The position numbers were made by a program, and so were the translations under genes. Shown piece by piece: positions 33,760 through 43,768 of a stretch of 64,000 nt of DNA. The notes under the pieces are model-generated. The model made no database searches, was not told the origin of the DNA, and saw only the letters and a list, made by a program, of their open reading frames with translations. Position 1 is the stretch's first letter. Each line of letters opens with the position of its first letter. This DNA comes from JADCGM01 sp943370355 (lineage in GTDB: Bacteria; Pseudomonadota; Alphaproteobacteria; Sphingomonadales; Sphingomonadaceae), in the NCBI GenBank assembly GCA_943370355.1, contig CALRQP020000008.1:1-64000 (forward strand). Direction: 5' to 3'.

Positions 33760-34500
33760 TTAGCGGCGGTCGCCCATGAAGCGGAGCAGGAACAGGAACA
33801 GGTTGATGAAGTCGAGATAGAGCGTCAGCGCGCCCATGATCACCGACTTGCCGCGCATGTCGCTGTTGCCGACCTGGTCGTACATCAGCTTGATCTTCTG
33901 CGTGTCATAGGCGGTGAGGCCCGCAAACACGAGAACACCGATCGCGCTGATCGCGAAATCGAGGCCGCTCGACTTCAGGAAGATGTTAACGAGCGATGCG
34001 ACCAGCAGCCCGACAAGGCCCATGATCAGGAAGGTGCCGAGGCCCGACAGGTCCTTCTTGGTTGTGTAGCCATAGAGGCTCAGGCCCGCGAACGCCGCAG
34101 CGCTCGCGAAGAAGGTCGTTGCAACGCTCGCGCCAGTGTAGACCAGCAGGATCGTCGACAGCGACAGGCCCATCAGCACCGCATAGGCCCAGTAGATCGC
34201 CTTCGCCGAGGATTCCGACAGGCGATTGATCCCGAAGCTCAGCCACATCACGAGGCCGAGCGGCGCAAGCATCACCACCCAGCGCAAGATGCCGCCGTTG
34301 ACGAAGACCTGCGCGGCGTATGAGTCGGCACCGCCACGCGCGAAGAACATCGCAACGAGGCCGGTGAGCAGCACGCCCGAGGCCATATAATTGTAAACCG
34401 ACAGCATGTACGACCGCAGGCCCTCGTCGTAGCTGGCGACGCCGGTGGCGCCGACGCTACGCGCCGGTGCGAAGCCGGTGCGGGGGTCCAGGTTTGCCAT
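33760..34500 (-). CDS. Bax inhibitor-1 / YccA family membrane protein
   Basis: 246 residues with seven hydrophobic spans. Family features are the GINRLSESSAKAIYWAYAVL segment, and the C-terminal FAGLTAYDTQKIKLMYDQ containing the conserved acidic residues, followed by ALTLYLDFINLFLFLLRFMG. Bacterial members are linked to ion leak or FtsH-dependent protein quality control. The ATG at 34500 is taken; one at 34506 (MTMANLD) is closer to GGGAGAG and also possible. It ends at a strong terminator. Confidence 0.9.
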   Translation of the reverse strand: MANLDPRTGFAPARSVGATGVASYDEGLRSYMLSVYNYMASGVLLTGLVAMFFARGGADSYAAQVFVNGGILRWVVMLAPLGLVMWLSFGINRLSESSAKAIYWAYAVLMGLSLSTILLVYTGASVATTFFASAAAFAGLSLYGYTTKKDLSGLGTFLIMGLVGLLVASLVNIFLKSSGLDFAISAIGVLVFAGLTAYDTQKIKLMYDQVGNSDMRGKSVIMGALTLYLDFINLFLFLLRFMGDRR

Positions 34501-34591
34501 TGTCATGTCTCTCCCAATCCACTCCGGCCCGATGCCGGAGGGGAATATGCGCAATATCGGCGTTCGCCTGCCGACTTTCAAGCGGTCGACC

Positions 34592-34921
34592 TTACCAGAA
34601 AGCGGCGGGGTCCGGCGTCGGCGCGCGGCAGGCCGCATTGATGCCGCGCTTGCAGTCGCGCACCTGCTGGCGCCAGGCGCGCATCGCCTCGGCATAGGCG
34701 GCCCGCTGATGCGCATAATGGTCCATATCGGCCATGCTCTGGCGGTGGTTGGCGCGGACCGCTGACTCATAGGCGGCGATGTCGGCGTCATATTGCGCTT
34801 GCGCCTCGGCATCCATTTGCGCGGCGACGACAGCGTTGGGCGCGACGGGTGCGGCCATCTGTGCTGCGGCGGGAAAAGCAGCGCAGGCGAGTACGGCGGC
34901 GAGGATAGACGTGCGGATCAT
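34592..34921 (-). CDS. Small exported protein, unknown function
   Basis: 109 residues. Signal peptide MIRTSILAAVLACAAFPAAA, then an Ala/Gln/Asp-rich helical region (AQMDAEAQAQYDADIAAYES) and two cysteines near the C-terminus (RDCKRGINAAC) that could form a disulfide. GAGGG precedes the ATG. It lies between the ABC-type permease and the Bax-inhibitor-like gene on the same strand. I do not recognise the family beyond a generic sphingomonad periplasmic protein. Confidence 0.7.
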   Translation of the reverse strand: MIRTSILAAVLACAAFPAAAQMAAPVAPNAVVAAQMDAEAQAQYDADIAAYESAVRANHRQSMADMDHYAHQRAAYAEAMRAWRQQVRDCKRGINAACRAPTPDPAAFW

Positions 34922-34981
34922 CGGTTCATCCCTCTTGCGGTGACGAACCGGCTCAACGGCTGGCAGCGGGATGGCGTTCCG

Positions 34982-37480
34982 TCAGAGCGTCCGTAGCACG
35001 CGGTTTGGACGCGCCGACAAGGCTCCCCACGATCCACCGACCCCCAAGCCGATCGTCACCGCTGCGCCCGCGAGTACCGTTGCGATGACCGGAGGCCAGG
35101 ACGGCGTCCACGGCAGGCTGAACAGCTTCGTGACCACCAGCCAGCCGCCGAACCCGCCGAGCAGCAGCGCGAGGCCTGCGACGGCGACCGCCAGCAAGCC
35201 ATATTCCATGAGCGTCGCCCGCATGACCTGCCCGCGCGTCGCGCCGAGCACCTTGAGCAGCACCGCGTCATAAGTCCGCGCCCGCCGCCCGGCCGCCAGC
35301 GCGCCGATCAGCACGGCGACGCCTGCCGCGACCGCAACGCTCGCAGCCGCACGGATCGCCATCGCGATCTGCTGCAGCACGCCGGCGATCGTACCGATTA
35401 CGTCCTTGACCTTGATGACCGACACGGTCGGAAACGCCTTGGTCGTCGCCAGATAGGTGGTGCGCTCAGCAGCCGGCGGCACCTCGGCAGTCGCCATATA
35501 GCTGAACGGCGCGCCGGCCAGCGTGTTGGGATCGAACACCAGCACGAAATTGAAGCCGAGCGAATCCCAGTCGATGGCGCGCAGCGACGCGATGCGCGCA
35601 GTGATCTCGACCCCGAGCACCGACACGGTCAGCGTATCGCCGACCTTCAGCCCGACCGCCTGCGCCGCCGCCTCATCGAGCGACACCAGCGGCGGCCCGG
35701 CATAATCCTTCGCCCACCACTGCCCTGCCGTGATGCGGTTGCCCTCTGGCACCTCGCTACTGAATGTCAGCCCGCGGTCGCCGCGCAGGAACCACGCCCC
35801 TTCGGGCAGCCCCTTCATCCGGCTGACCGGTGTCCCGTTCACCGCGACCACCGGTCCGCGCAGGCTTGGGACCATGCGGATTTTCGCCGTCGACGATGCG
35901 CCGCGCACGACCGACTGAAAGCGGCCGGCCTCCTCCTTCGGGATATCGAGGAAGAAATAGGTCGGCGCGCGCTTCGGGATCGTCCGGGCGATCTGATTGC
36001 CGAGATTGGTCTCGATGACCGCCAGTGTGGCAAACAGCGTCAGCCCGAGGCCGAGCGCGACGATCAATTGCCGCGTCAGCGATCCCGGCCGGTGCAGGTT
36101 GGCGAGCGCCAAACGGCTCAGCACATTCGCTGGCCGGGGCATCCGCGCTGCGGTCCAGCGGATGAGTGCGGCGAGCCCCGTCAGGATCAGCAGCAGAGCC
36201 AGCGCGGCAGCGATGAACCCGGCAGCAAACAACGGATCGCGCGATTGCAGAAGCGCCAGCGCGACGATCGCCGCTGCCGCAACCCCGATCGCCGCCACGA
36301 CGCGCCACGGCGGCCGCCCGCCGCCCTCGGCGACGGCGCGGAATAACCGCGCCGCCGGCAGCGAGCGGGCACGTGCCAGCGGCCAGAGTGCAAAGGTCGC
36401 CGCGATAAGCAGGCCGTAGGCTCCCGCTGTCAGCAGCGGCCCAAGGTAAAGCGCCAAGACCGGTGCCACGGGAAGCGAGTCGCCTGCGATCCACGCCACG
36501 AGCCACGGCGCCGCAGCCCCGATCCCAGCGCCGACCAGCACCGCGCCGAGCGCGACGATGCCTATCTGCAACAGATAACTCTGGAATATCAGCCGCGATG
36601 TCGCGCCGAGCGTCTTGAAGGTCGCAATCGTCGCCGATTTCGCATCGAGGTAGCTCGCCACACCATTGCCGACACCGACCCCCGCAACAACGAGTGACGT
36701 CAACCCGACCAGCGTCAGGAATTGCGCGAGCCGCTCGACGAATTTGCGCACGCCCGGCGCACCGTCGCTGCGGTCCTGGATCTGCCAGCCGGCATCGGGA
36801 AACGTCTTGGTCAGCGTCCGCTTGACCGCCGCGGGATCGGCGTCCGCCGCCATGCGGATGCGGTAGCTCGTGCGGAGCAGGCTGCCCGGCTGCACAAGCC
36901 CCGTCGACGGTAGCGTCGCGGTCGAGATCATCACCGTCGGCCCGAAGCTGAAGCCCTCGCCCGCCCGGTCGGGCTCCTGCGACAGCACCCCCGTCACCGT
37001 CAGGGTCGCCGCGCCGAGCTCAATCCGGTCACCTGGCTTCAGTCCAAGCTGGTCGGCCAGCGCCTGCCCGACCACCGCCGACGGTCCGGCCAGCGCGGCC
37101 TGCACCGGCGCGCCACCCGCCAGTTCCGCGCGGCCATATAAGGGATAGCCGCCATCGACGGCTTTCAGCTCGCCGAGGATGCGCACGTCCGACCCGGCCT
37201 TCCCGACCATCGACCGCATCCGCACGCCTTCGGACACCGTCCCGAAGCGCGCGATTGCTGCACGCTCCTCGGGCGTCGCGACGCGGCTGGTCAGCGTCAC
37301 CGCCGCATCGCCGCCCAAAATCTCGCGCCCCTGCGCCGACAGCGCCGAGGTGATCGCCGCCGACAGACTGCCGACCCCGGCCAGCGCCGCGACGCCCAGC
37401 ACCAGGCAGACGGCCAGCAGCCGCAGCCCCGTCAGCCCGCCGCGCAACTCCCGCAGCGCAAAGCGCAGCGCGAGACTCAT
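34982..37480 (-). CDS. ABC transporter permease, FtsX-like (YbbP type)
   Basis: 832 residues. One N-terminal span, a large periplasmic MacB-PCD-like domain, and clusters of spans in the middle and at the C-terminus, giving two FtsX-like domains in one chain. Similar to YbbP, which with YbbA and the TesA esterase forms a conserved module of unclear substrate, possibly lipid or lipoprotein. It overlaps the ATPase gene upstream by ATGA (37477-37480). The esterase gene lies divergently beyond. Confidence 0.88.
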   Translation of the reverse strand: MSLALRFALRELRGGLTGLRLLAVCLVLGVAALAGVGSLSAAITSALSAQGREILGGDAAVTLTSRVATPEERAAIARFGTVSEGVRMRSMVGKAGSDVRILGELKAVDGGYPLYGRAELAGGAPVQAALAGPSAVVGQALADQLGLKPGDRIELGAATLTVTGVLSQEPDRAGEGFSFGPTVMISTATLPSTGLVQPGSLLRTSYRIRMAADADPAAVKRTLTKTFPDAGWQIQDRSDGAPGVRKFVERLAQFLTLVGLTSLVVAGVGVGNGVASYLDAKSATIATFKTLGATSRLIFQSYLLQIGIVALGAVLVGAGIGAAAPWLVAWIAGDSLPVAPVLALYLGPLLTAGAYGLLIAATFALWPLARARSLPAARLFRAVAEGGGRPPWRVVAAIGVAAAAIVALALLQSRDPLFAAGFIAAALALLLILTGLAALIRWTAARMPRPANVLSRLALANLHRPGSLTRQLIVALGLGLTLFATLAVIETNLGNQIARTIPKRAPTYFFLDIPKEEAGRFQSVVRGASSTAKIRMVPSLRGPVVAVNGTPVSRMKGLPEGAWFLRGDRGLTFSSEVPEGNRITAGQWWAKDYAGPPLVSLDEAAAQAVGLKVGDTLTVSVLGVEITARIASLRAIDWDSLGFNFVLVFDPNTLAGAPFSYMATAEVPPAAERTTYLATTKAFPTVSVIKVKDVIGTIAGVLQQIAMAIRAAASVAVAAGVAVLIGALAAGRRARTYDAVLLKVLGATRGQVMRATLMEYGLLAVAVAGLALLLGGFGGWLVVTKLFSLPWTPSWPPVIATVLAGAAVTIGLGVGGSWGALSARPNRVLRTL

Positions 37481-38169
37481 GCGAGCGCCCGGTCGCTGGC
37501 AATCAACCCATCGCGCATCTCGATGACCCGCCCGCAGCGCTTCGCCAGTTCGGCATCGTGGGTGATCAGTACCAGCGTCGCGCCGCTTTTTGCCTGCCGG
37601 TCGAACAGCAGGTCGACAATGGTATGGCCCGTCGCGGCATCGAGATTGCCCGTCGGCTCGTCGGCGAACAGGATCGCAGGTCCGGGCGCCGTCGCCCGCG
37701 CGATCGCCACGCGCTGCTGCTCGCCACCTGACAGCTGTGCCGGATAATGATCGAAGCGGTGACCAAGCCCGACCGCCGTCAGCTCCGCCTTCGCCCGCCC
37801 GAACGGATCGGCGATCCCGGCCAGTTCCAGCGGGACCGCGACATTTTCCAGCGCCGTCATCGTCGGGATCAGGTGGAAGGCCTGCAGCACGATGCCGATA
37901 CGCCCGCGCCGTGCCTTCGCCAGCCCGTCCTCGTCCAGCGCGGTGAAATCCTGGCCGGCGACCATCACCGACCCGCCGGTCGCCTGCTCCAGCCCGGCGA
38001 GCAGCGCCATCAGCGACGACTTGCCCGACCCCGACGGCCCGAGGATCGCGACCGCCTCGCCGGCCTTCACCTCAAGACCCACGCCACGAAGAATCTCGAC
38101 CCGCCCGGCCGAACTGGACAGACTGAGGGTGACATCGCGCGCGGCGATCACAATATTGCTGTCCGGCAT
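37477..38169 (-). CDS. ABC transporter ATP-binding protein (YbbA type)
   Basis: 230 residues. Walker A GPSGSGKSS, Q-loop VLQAFHLIP, signature LSGGEQQRVAIARA, Walker B ILFADEPTGNLD and H-loop LITHDAE are intact. The LolD/MacB-like group works with FtsX-type permeases. The ATG at 38169 (MPDSNIVIA) is the family start; the longer frame upstream runs antisense to the esterase gene. Together with the overlapping permease gene it forms an inner-membrane transporter. Confidence 0.93.
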   Translation of the reverse strand: MPDSNIVIAARDVTLSLSSSAGRVEILRGVGLEVKAGEAVAILGPSGSGKSSLMALLAGLEQATGGSVMVAGQDFTALDEDGLAKARRGRIGIVLQAFHLIPTMTALENVAVPLELAGIADPFGRAKAELTAVGLGHRFDHYPAQLSGGEQQRVAIARATAPGPAILFADEPTGNLDAATGHTIVDLLFDRQAKSGATLVLITHDAELAKRCGRVIEMRDGLIASDRALA

Positions 38170-38217
38170 GGATTTCCCGAAAGTGAGCGGATGACTGTTA
38201 CGTCGGCATATCGGTGC

Positions 38218-38925
38218 ATGAGGCGAATAATCCAGCCCCTCCTGCTTCTTTTCGGAGTCCTGATGACGAGTTCGGTTGCGTATGCGGCCCCGCGCACGGT
38301 GCTGGCGCTGGGCGACAGCCTGACGGCGGGCTACCGCCTCGGCCCCAATGACGGCTTTCCGGCCCAGCTCGAGGCGGCGCTCAGGGCGGAGGGCCGCGAT
38401 GTGCGCGTGCACAACGCCGGCGTGTCGGGCGACACAACGGTCGGCGGCAAGGCCAGGCTTGCCTGGGTGCTGGCAGGCCTCAAGACCAATCCCGATCTGG
38501 CGATCGTCGAACTCGGCGCGAACGACATGCTGCGCGGCTATTCGCCCGCGGTCACCCGCAGCAATCTCGATGCGATCCTGACCGAGTTCGGCAAGCGCAA
38601 AATCCCCGTCATCCTCGCCGGCATGTTCGGCGGCCCCAACCTGGGTGTCCGCTATCTCGACGAATTCAACGCCGTTTACCCGGCGCTCGCCAAGAAGCAT
38701 GGCGCGACGCTCTACCCCTTCTTCCTGAAGGGCGTGGCATTCAACCGGCCGCTGCTCCTCGACGACGGCATGCATCCCAATAAGGCAGGCGTCGCGCTGA
38801 TCGTGAAGAATATCCTGCCGACGGTGCGCAAATCGCTCGACGGCCTGCCGCGCCCGGCGGTCGCCCCCGGGGTCGCTGTCCCAGCCAAGGCCGTCAGCGA
38901 TGCACCGTCTGTTCGTCGCAATTGA
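38218..38925 (+). CDS. tesA: Arylesterase / lysophospholipase, TesA-like SGNH hydrolase
   Basis: 235 residues. Signal peptide (MRRIIQPLLLLFGVLMTSSVAYA) then the SGNH blocks: ALGDSLTAG (Ser nucleophile), NAGVSGDTT (Gly), ELGANDMLRG (Asn) and DDGMHPNKAG (Asp-His). A periplasmic esterase that hydrolyses acyl esters. It is transcribed away from its usual partner ybbA-ybbP, the same divergent layout as in E. coli. An ATG nine codons earlier (38191) is an alternative start. It overlaps thpR by 26 bases. Confidence 0.9.
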   Translation: MRRIIQPLLLLFGVLMTSSVAYAAPRTVLALGDSLTAGYRLGPNDGFPAQLEAALRAEGRDVRVHNAGVSGDTTVGGKARLAWVLAGLKTNPDLAIVELGANDMLRGYSPAVTRSNLDAILTEFGKRKIPVILAGMFGGPNLGVRYLDEFNAVYPALAKKHGATLYPFFLKGVAFNRPLLLDDGMHPNKAGVALIVKNILPTVRKSLDGLPRPAVAPGVAVPAKAVSDAPSVRRN

Positions 38926-39433
38926 TCCGCCGCATGCGGTCAAGGCGCTGCTGCTGGCCGCAATGGGCGGCATCGCCGGCGCGCGCTGGCAGGACGAGGC
39001 GCAGCTTCATCTGACGTTGCGCTTCATCGGCGAGGTCGACCGCCACCAGGCCAATGACATTGCCGCCGCGCTGGCCAGCCTGCACCACCCGTCCTTCGAT
39101 ATCGCGGTGTCGGGCGTCGGCACGTTCGACACGCGTGGACAACTGCACACGCTCTGGGCCGGGGTGACATCACATGACGCGCTCCACGCGCTGCACAAGA
39201 AGGTCGAACGCGCGCTGACCGCCGCGTCCGTCCCGCCTGACCGCCGTGCCGATGCCCCGCACATCACATTGGCCCGCCTCAATCGCTCGACGGGACCGCT
39301 GGACGGTTTCCTCGCGCAACAGGCTGGCCTCGCCACCCCACCATTCCGCGTCGATACCATTTGCCTCTACGAGAGCAGCCTCACCGCCGACGGCGCAGTG
39401 TATGAGGTCATCGAGCGTTACCCGCTCGGCTAA
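38900..39433 (+). CDS. thpR: RNA 2',3'-cyclic phosphodiesterase (2'-5' RNA ligase family)
   Basis: 177 residues with two HxTx motifs, HLTL (about residue 37) and HITL (about residue 121), that define the 2H phosphoesterase fold. Opens 2',3'-cyclic phosphates on RNA ends. The start MHRLFVAIDPP is typical. It overlaps the 3' end of tesA by 26 bases in another frame, so translation may be coupled. It converges with trpE, the stops being one base apart. Confidence 0.92.
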   Translation: MHRLFVAIDPPHAVKALLLAAMGGIAGARWQDEAQLHLTLRFIGEVDRHQANDIAAALASLHHPSFDIAVSGVGTFDTRGQLHTLWAGVTSHDALHALHKKVERALTAASVPPDRRADAPHITLARLNRSTGPLDGFLAQQAGLATPPFRVDTICLYESSLTADGAVYEVIERYPLG

Positions 39434-39434
39434 G

Positions 39435-40943
39435 TTACTGCCCGAAGCCGGCCTCGCCAGCGCGCCGGATCGCTTCCCGCGCTGCCGCGATCAATGCCCC
39501 GGCTTTCGCCTCGCACTCGCGCTGTTCATAATCCGCGACGCTGTCCGCCACGATTCCCGCCCCGGCTTGCACATGCATCGTCCCATCCTTGACCACGGCG
39601 GTGCGCAGCACGATGCAGCTGTCCATATTGCCGTCGGGCGAGAAATAGCCGACGCCGCCGCCGTACGGGCCGCGCTTCTCCGCCTCGAGCTCATGGATGA
39701 TCTCCATCGCCCGCACCTTGGGTGCGCCGCTGACCGTTCCCGCCGGGAACCCCGCGAGCAGTGCGTCGATGGCGTCCCGGTCGGACGATAGGTCGCCGCG
39801 CACGTTGGAGACGATATGCATGACATGGCTGTACATCTCGACCATGTTGCGGTCTGTGACGACGACGCTGCCCGGCGTCGCGACCCGGCCGACATCGTTG
39901 CGGCCCAAATCTAGCAGCATCAGATGTTCGGACAATTCCTTGGGATCGGCAAGCAGGCTGTCGCGCGCTGCGGCATCCTCGATCGCATTCGCCCCCCGCG
40001 GCCGCGTCCCGGCGATCGGGCGGATCGTCACCTCGCCATCGCGCACCCGCACGAGGATTTCCGGGCTCGACCCGATCAGAGCGAAGCCCGGCATGTCGAG
40101 GAAATAGAGGAAGGGCGACGGATTGATGCGCCGCAGCGCCCGGTAGAGATCGAATGGCGGCAGCGGGAAATCGACGGTGAAGCGCTGCGCCAGCACGACC
40201 TGAAAGATATCGCCCGCGAGAATATAATCCTTCGCCGCCTCGACCATTTCGGCATAGCGCGCCGGATCGACGACCGGCGTCGGCTGTACGGCTGGCAGCG
40301 CTGCCGCATCATGCCGCTCGACTGGAACCGCCTGGGCGAGCCGGGCGGCTGCCCCCTCGATCCGCTCGACCGCCCGCGCATAGGCAACCGCCGCATCGCC
40401 CGCTCCCGGAAACACCGGTGCGACGAGGAACAGCTCGTCCTTCAGCCTGTCGAACACGAGGATCAGCGTCGGGCGCACGAACAGCATGTCGGGTACGCCG
40501 AGCGGATCGGCCTTGGGCATCGGCAACCGCTCCGCCAGCCGCGCCGTCTCATAGCCCATATAGCCGACGAGGCAGGCGAGCGCCGGCGGCATCTCGGCGG
40601 GCATGTCCATGCGGATCGACGCGACCAGCGCACGCAGTTCGGTCAGCGTGTCGCCGGCACAGGGCTCGAATGCGTCCGGCTCGTACGGCCAGCGCCGGTT
40701 GACCTCGCAAGCATCGCCATTGGCGCGCCACACCAGATCGGGCGCGAGGCCGAGCAGCGAATAGCGGCCCCTGACCGCGCCGCCCTCCACCGATTCCAGC
40801 AGGAAACCGCCCGTCCCGTCGAGCCCGAGCTTGAGAATCGCCGACACCGGCGTCTCGGTGTCCGCGACGATACGCGTCCAAACCAGCTGCGGGCGACCGG
40901 TCGCGTAGGTTGACGCGAACGCGTCCGCTGGCGGCTGGATCAT
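39435..40943 (-). CDS. trpE: Anthranilate synthase component I
   Basis: 502 residues. Makes anthranilate from chorismate with ammonia from TrpG. Chorismate-site motifs are present: PIAGTRPRGANAIEDAA, LSEHLMLLDLGRNDVGRVA and PAGTVSGAPKVRAMEII. The N-terminal part carries the tryptophan feedback region (LESVEGG, where the LLES motif occurs). It overlaps ppiD by ATGA (40940-40943). trpG is not in the window, so it must be encoded downstream of other genes elsewhere. Confidence 0.96.
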   Translation of the reverse strand: MIQPPADAFASTYATGRPQLVWTRIVADTETPVSAILKLGLDGTGGFLLESVEGGAVRGRYSLLGLAPDLVWRANGDACEVNRRWPYEPDAFEPCAGDTLTELRALVASIRMDMPAEMPPALACLVGYMGYETARLAERLPMPKADPLGVPDMLFVRPTLILVFDRLKDELFLVAPVFPGAGDAAVAYARAVERIEGAAARLAQAVPVERHDAAALPAVQPTPVVDPARYAEMVEAAKDYILAGDIFQVVLAQRFTVDFPLPPFDLYRALRRINPSPFLYFLDMPGFALIGSSPEILVRVRDGEVTIRPIAGTRPRGANAIEDAAARDSLLADPKELSEHLMLLDLGRNDVGRVATPGSVVVTDRNMVEMYSHVMHIVSNVRGDLSSDRDAIDALLAGFPAGTVSGAPKVRAMEIIHELEAEKRGPYGGGVGYFSPDGNMDSCIVLRTAVVKDGTMHVQAGAGIVADSVADYEQRECEAKAGALIAAAREAIRRAGEAGFGQ

Positions 40944-42868
40944 GGCGTCCCGGAGTCGCCGCCGTTGAAGCGCTTCTTGACGTCGGCGATGGTCTTGGCG
41001 TTACGCGTCACGCCAATCTCATTCTGCAGCGAGCGCACGAACTGCGCCGCGAGCTCGTCGGGGATGCCGCGCGACACCTGCGCCTGCATTGCGCCAAGCG
41101 TATTGAGGTCCGCCTCGGCATTGCCCGGCACGATCTGATCGACGCGCACGACGAACCAGCCGGCATTGTCCGGCGCGGCCATCGCGCGGGTCGCGCCCGA
41201 CGGCAGCGTGAAGATCATCGCGACGGGGGCAGGCACCTGCTGGCCGCTGCGTGCGAGGTCGAGCCGGCGTCCGCCAACTGCTTGCGCTGCCGGCAAGCCA
41301 CGCTCGGCGAGCGCCGCAGCGAGCGTCTTGCCGCCCTTGACCTCGGCGGTGATCGCCTCAGCCGCGGCCTTTGCCTTGGCGACGGCCTGCGCGCGCACCC
41401 AGTCGGCAGCGACCTGCGGCCGGATCCCCGCAAGCGGCACCGGCGCAGGCGGCACGATCTCGCCGACCGAGAACACCGCCATCCGGTCGGGGCTCAGCTG
41501 TTCGACGGTCGGCTCGTCATTCGCATCGGCCGCGAACGCCTTGGTGACGAGCGGCACCAGCGCCGGATCGAGCTTGAAGGTCGGGTCCTGCACCCGCCCG
41601 TCGCGCGTCATCGCGGGGGTCGTCTGCACGGTCAGCTGATGCGCCTTGGCGACGTCGGCGAGGCTCTGCCCCTGCGCCAGCGCATCCTCGATGTCGGCGA
41701 CCTGCGACGCCAGCGTATCCTCGGCCTTCTCGCCGCGCAGCGTCGCCGCGATCTCGTCGTGCACCGTCGCGAGCGGCCGCACCTTGGTCGGCACGATCGC
41801 ATCGACGCGGACGACATGCCAGCCGAAGTCGGACTTGATCGGCGCGGTGACGCCGCCCGACGGCAGCGCGAACGCGGCCTGCGCGACTGCCGCGCTCGTC
41901 GAGGAGGTCAGCTTTTCCTGCGTCAGCGTGCCGAGCGCCAGATCCTCCGCACCGTAACCGGCGAGTTCCGCCGCAACCTTGGCGAACGGTTCGCCCGCCT
42001 TGACGCGCGCTGCGATCTTCGTCGCGACCGCCTGATCCTGCGTGACCACTTGGCTCAGCGCGCGCTGCGCGAGGCCGCCGTACACATCCTTATGATCGTT
42101 GTAGTAAGCGAGGATGTCCGCCTCGGGCACCTTCGTCGCCGCCGCGATCGATTCCTTGGAGATCAGCGCATAGCGCAGCGTGCGGCGCTCGGGGATCGTG
42201 TAGCGCGCGACATTACTCCGGTAATAGCTGTTGAGCTGATCGTCGGTCGGCTTCAGCCCCGCCGCGAAGCGCGCCGACGCGATGATCGCGATCGACCCGC
42301 GCCGCGCTTCGAGCATCAGGCTCGCATAGGGCGCGGCAAGCAGGCGGGGTGCGGGACCGGTGATCGACACAATGCCAAGCAGCTGCTGCGTCAGCTTCGA
42401 GCCGCGGACTTCACCGCGCAGGTCCGCCTCGGAGATGCGCTGGCTCTGCAGCGCCCGCTGATAGGCGGCCTGGTCGAATTTGCCGCCGACCTGGAAGGCC
42501 GGAATGCTGGCAATCTCGCCATCGACGGCGCGGTCGCTGATCGCCAGACCCTGTTTCGTTGCGAACTGCTCGATCGCCGCACGCCCCTCGAGCTGGCCGA
42601 GCAGTGCCTCGACCGCACCTTCCTTGACGGCAGCGGCATTGGTCACGCCGGGATTCTGCTCGCGGGCGCGCTTCATGAAGCGGTCGAACTGGGTCAGGAA
42701 CTCATTTTCGGTGATGGTTTTGCCGCCGACCTTGGCCATCGCGCCCGGTGCGACGCCGCCGCCGCCGAACGGATCGCGCACGCCCGTCACCACGAACGCG
42801 ACGGCGATGAGCGCGAGGATGCCGAGCATCACCCAGCTGCCCATGATGCGGCGGAAGAAACTGATCAT
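40940..42868 (-). CDS. ppiD: Peptidyl-prolyl isomerase / periplasmic chaperone, PpiD-SurA type
   Basis: 642 residues from ATG 42868. One N-terminal membrane anchor (SWVMLGILALIAVAFVVTGV), a SurA-N-like helical region (TENEFLTQFDRFMKRARE), then a parvulin domain (about 265-360) with LPSGGVTAPIKSDFGWHVVRV, and a second degenerate parvulin-like region. It helps outer-membrane and periplasmic proteins leave the translocon. The longer frame upstream runs antisense to tpiA and was rejected. The ppiD-trpE linkage is common in sphingomonads. Confidence 0.9.
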   Translation of the reverse strand: MISFFRRIMGSWVMLGILALIAVAFVVTGVRDPFGGGGVAPGAMAKVGGKTITENEFLTQFDRFMKRAREQNPGVTNAAAVKEGAVEALLGQLEGRAAIEQFATKQGLAISDRAVDGEIASIPAFQVGGKFDQAAYQRALQSQRISEADLRGEVRGSKLTQQLLGIVSITGPAPRLLAAPYASLMLEARRGSIAIIASARFAAGLKPTDDQLNSYYRSNVARYTIPERRTLRYALISKESIAAATKVPEADILAYYNDHKDVYGGLAQRALSQVVTQDQAVATKIAARVKAGEPFAKVAAELAGYGAEDLALGTLTQEKLTSSTSAAVAQAAFALPSGGVTAPIKSDFGWHVVRVDAIVPTKVRPLATVHDEIAATLRGEKAEDTLASQVADIEDALAQGQSLADVAKAHQLTVQTTPAMTRDGRVQDPTFKLDPALVPLVTKAFAADANDEPTVEQLSPDRMAVFSVGEIVPPAPVPLAGIRPQVAADWVRAQAVAKAKAAAEAITAEVKGGKTLAAALAERGLPAAQAVGGRRLDLARSGQQVPAPVAMIFTLPSGATRAMAAPDNAGWFVVRVDQIVPGNAEADLNTLGAMQAQVSRGIPDELAAQFVRSLQNEIGVTRNAKTIADVKKRFNGGDSGTP

Positions 42869-43000
42869 TGACGAGGGTACCCGATAATTGCGGTCGAAAC
42901 TGGCGGCGGACCATAGGGAGGGGTCGCGCCGTCGGCAAGGCGCTGGCGCAGCTTCGTGGGCGTTGCTAGACGCAGCGCGACCGCAAGAGGGAGCCAGGAT

Positions 43001-43738
43001 TTGCGCCGCAAGCTGATCGCCGGAAACTGGAAGATGAACGGCCTCACCGCCAGCATCGCCGAGCTTGATGCGATGATCGCCGGTGCCGGCGGCGCGGACG
43101 CTGACCTGCTCATCTGCCCGCCGTTCACGCTCGTCGATCGCTTCGCCGAGCGTGCCAAGGGCTCGCGCATCCAGATCGGCGCGCAGGATTGCCATGCCAA
43201 TGTTTCCGGCGCGCACACCGGCTGCGTGTCCGGCGCGATGCTCGCCGATCTCGGCGCCACCCATGTCATCGTTGGCCACAGCGAACGCCGGACTGACCAG
43301 CATGAAACCAATTCCGAGGTGAAGGCCAAGGCCGAAGCAGCCCTCGCCGCGGGGGTGATTGCGATCGTCTGTGTCGGGGAAAGCGAAGCACAGCGCGACG
43401 CCGGTGAAACGCTGTCGATCGTCGAAACCCAGCTCGCCGGCTCGCTGCCGGCCGGCGCGACCGCCGCGAACACCGTCATCGCCTACGAACCCGTCTGGGC
43501 GATCGGCACCGGCCGCACCCCCACTGTCGCGGACGTCCGCGCCGTCCATGCCCATCTGCGCGCCCGCCTCGTCGCGGCGCTCGGTGCGGAAGGCCATGCC
43601 GTCCGCATCCTATACGGCGGCTCGGTCAAACCCTCGAACGCCGCCGAACTGCTTGGCGTCGAGGATGTCGACGGCGCACTCGTCGGCGGCGCGAGCCTGA
43701 AGGCTGCCGACTTCCTCGGCATCGCAACTGCGGCATGA
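43001..43738 (+). CDS. tpiA: Triosephosphate isomerase
   Basis: 245 residues. Glycolytic TIM barrel. Catalytic elements are NWKMNG (Lys), VIVGHSERR (His), IAYEPVWAIGTG (Glu and flexible loop) and YGGSVKPSNA plus GGASL (phosphate site). The start is a TTG at 43001 (LRRKLIAGNWKMN, read as Met) with AGGGAG and AGGA just upstream; the longer ATG frame has no family sequence. It is divergent from ppiD. Confidence 0.96.
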   Translation: MRRKLIAGNWKMNGLTASIAELDAMIAGAGGADADLLICPPFTLVDRFAERAKGSRIQIGAQDCHANVSGAHTGCVSGAMLADLGATHVIVGHSERRTDQHETNSEVKAKAEAALAAGVIAIVCVGESEAQRDAGETLSIVETQLAGSLPAGATAANTVIAYEPVWAIGTGRTPTVADVRAVHAHLRARLVAALGAEGHAVRILYGGSVKPSNAAELLGVEDVDGALVGGASLKAADFLGIATAA

Positions 43739-43768
43739 TCGATCGCAATCGGCACCCTGAACGATGAC

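Noticed and set aside
40910..42871. Plus-strand open frame of 653 residues
   Set aside because: Antisense to ppiD; Arg/His-rich shadow sequence.
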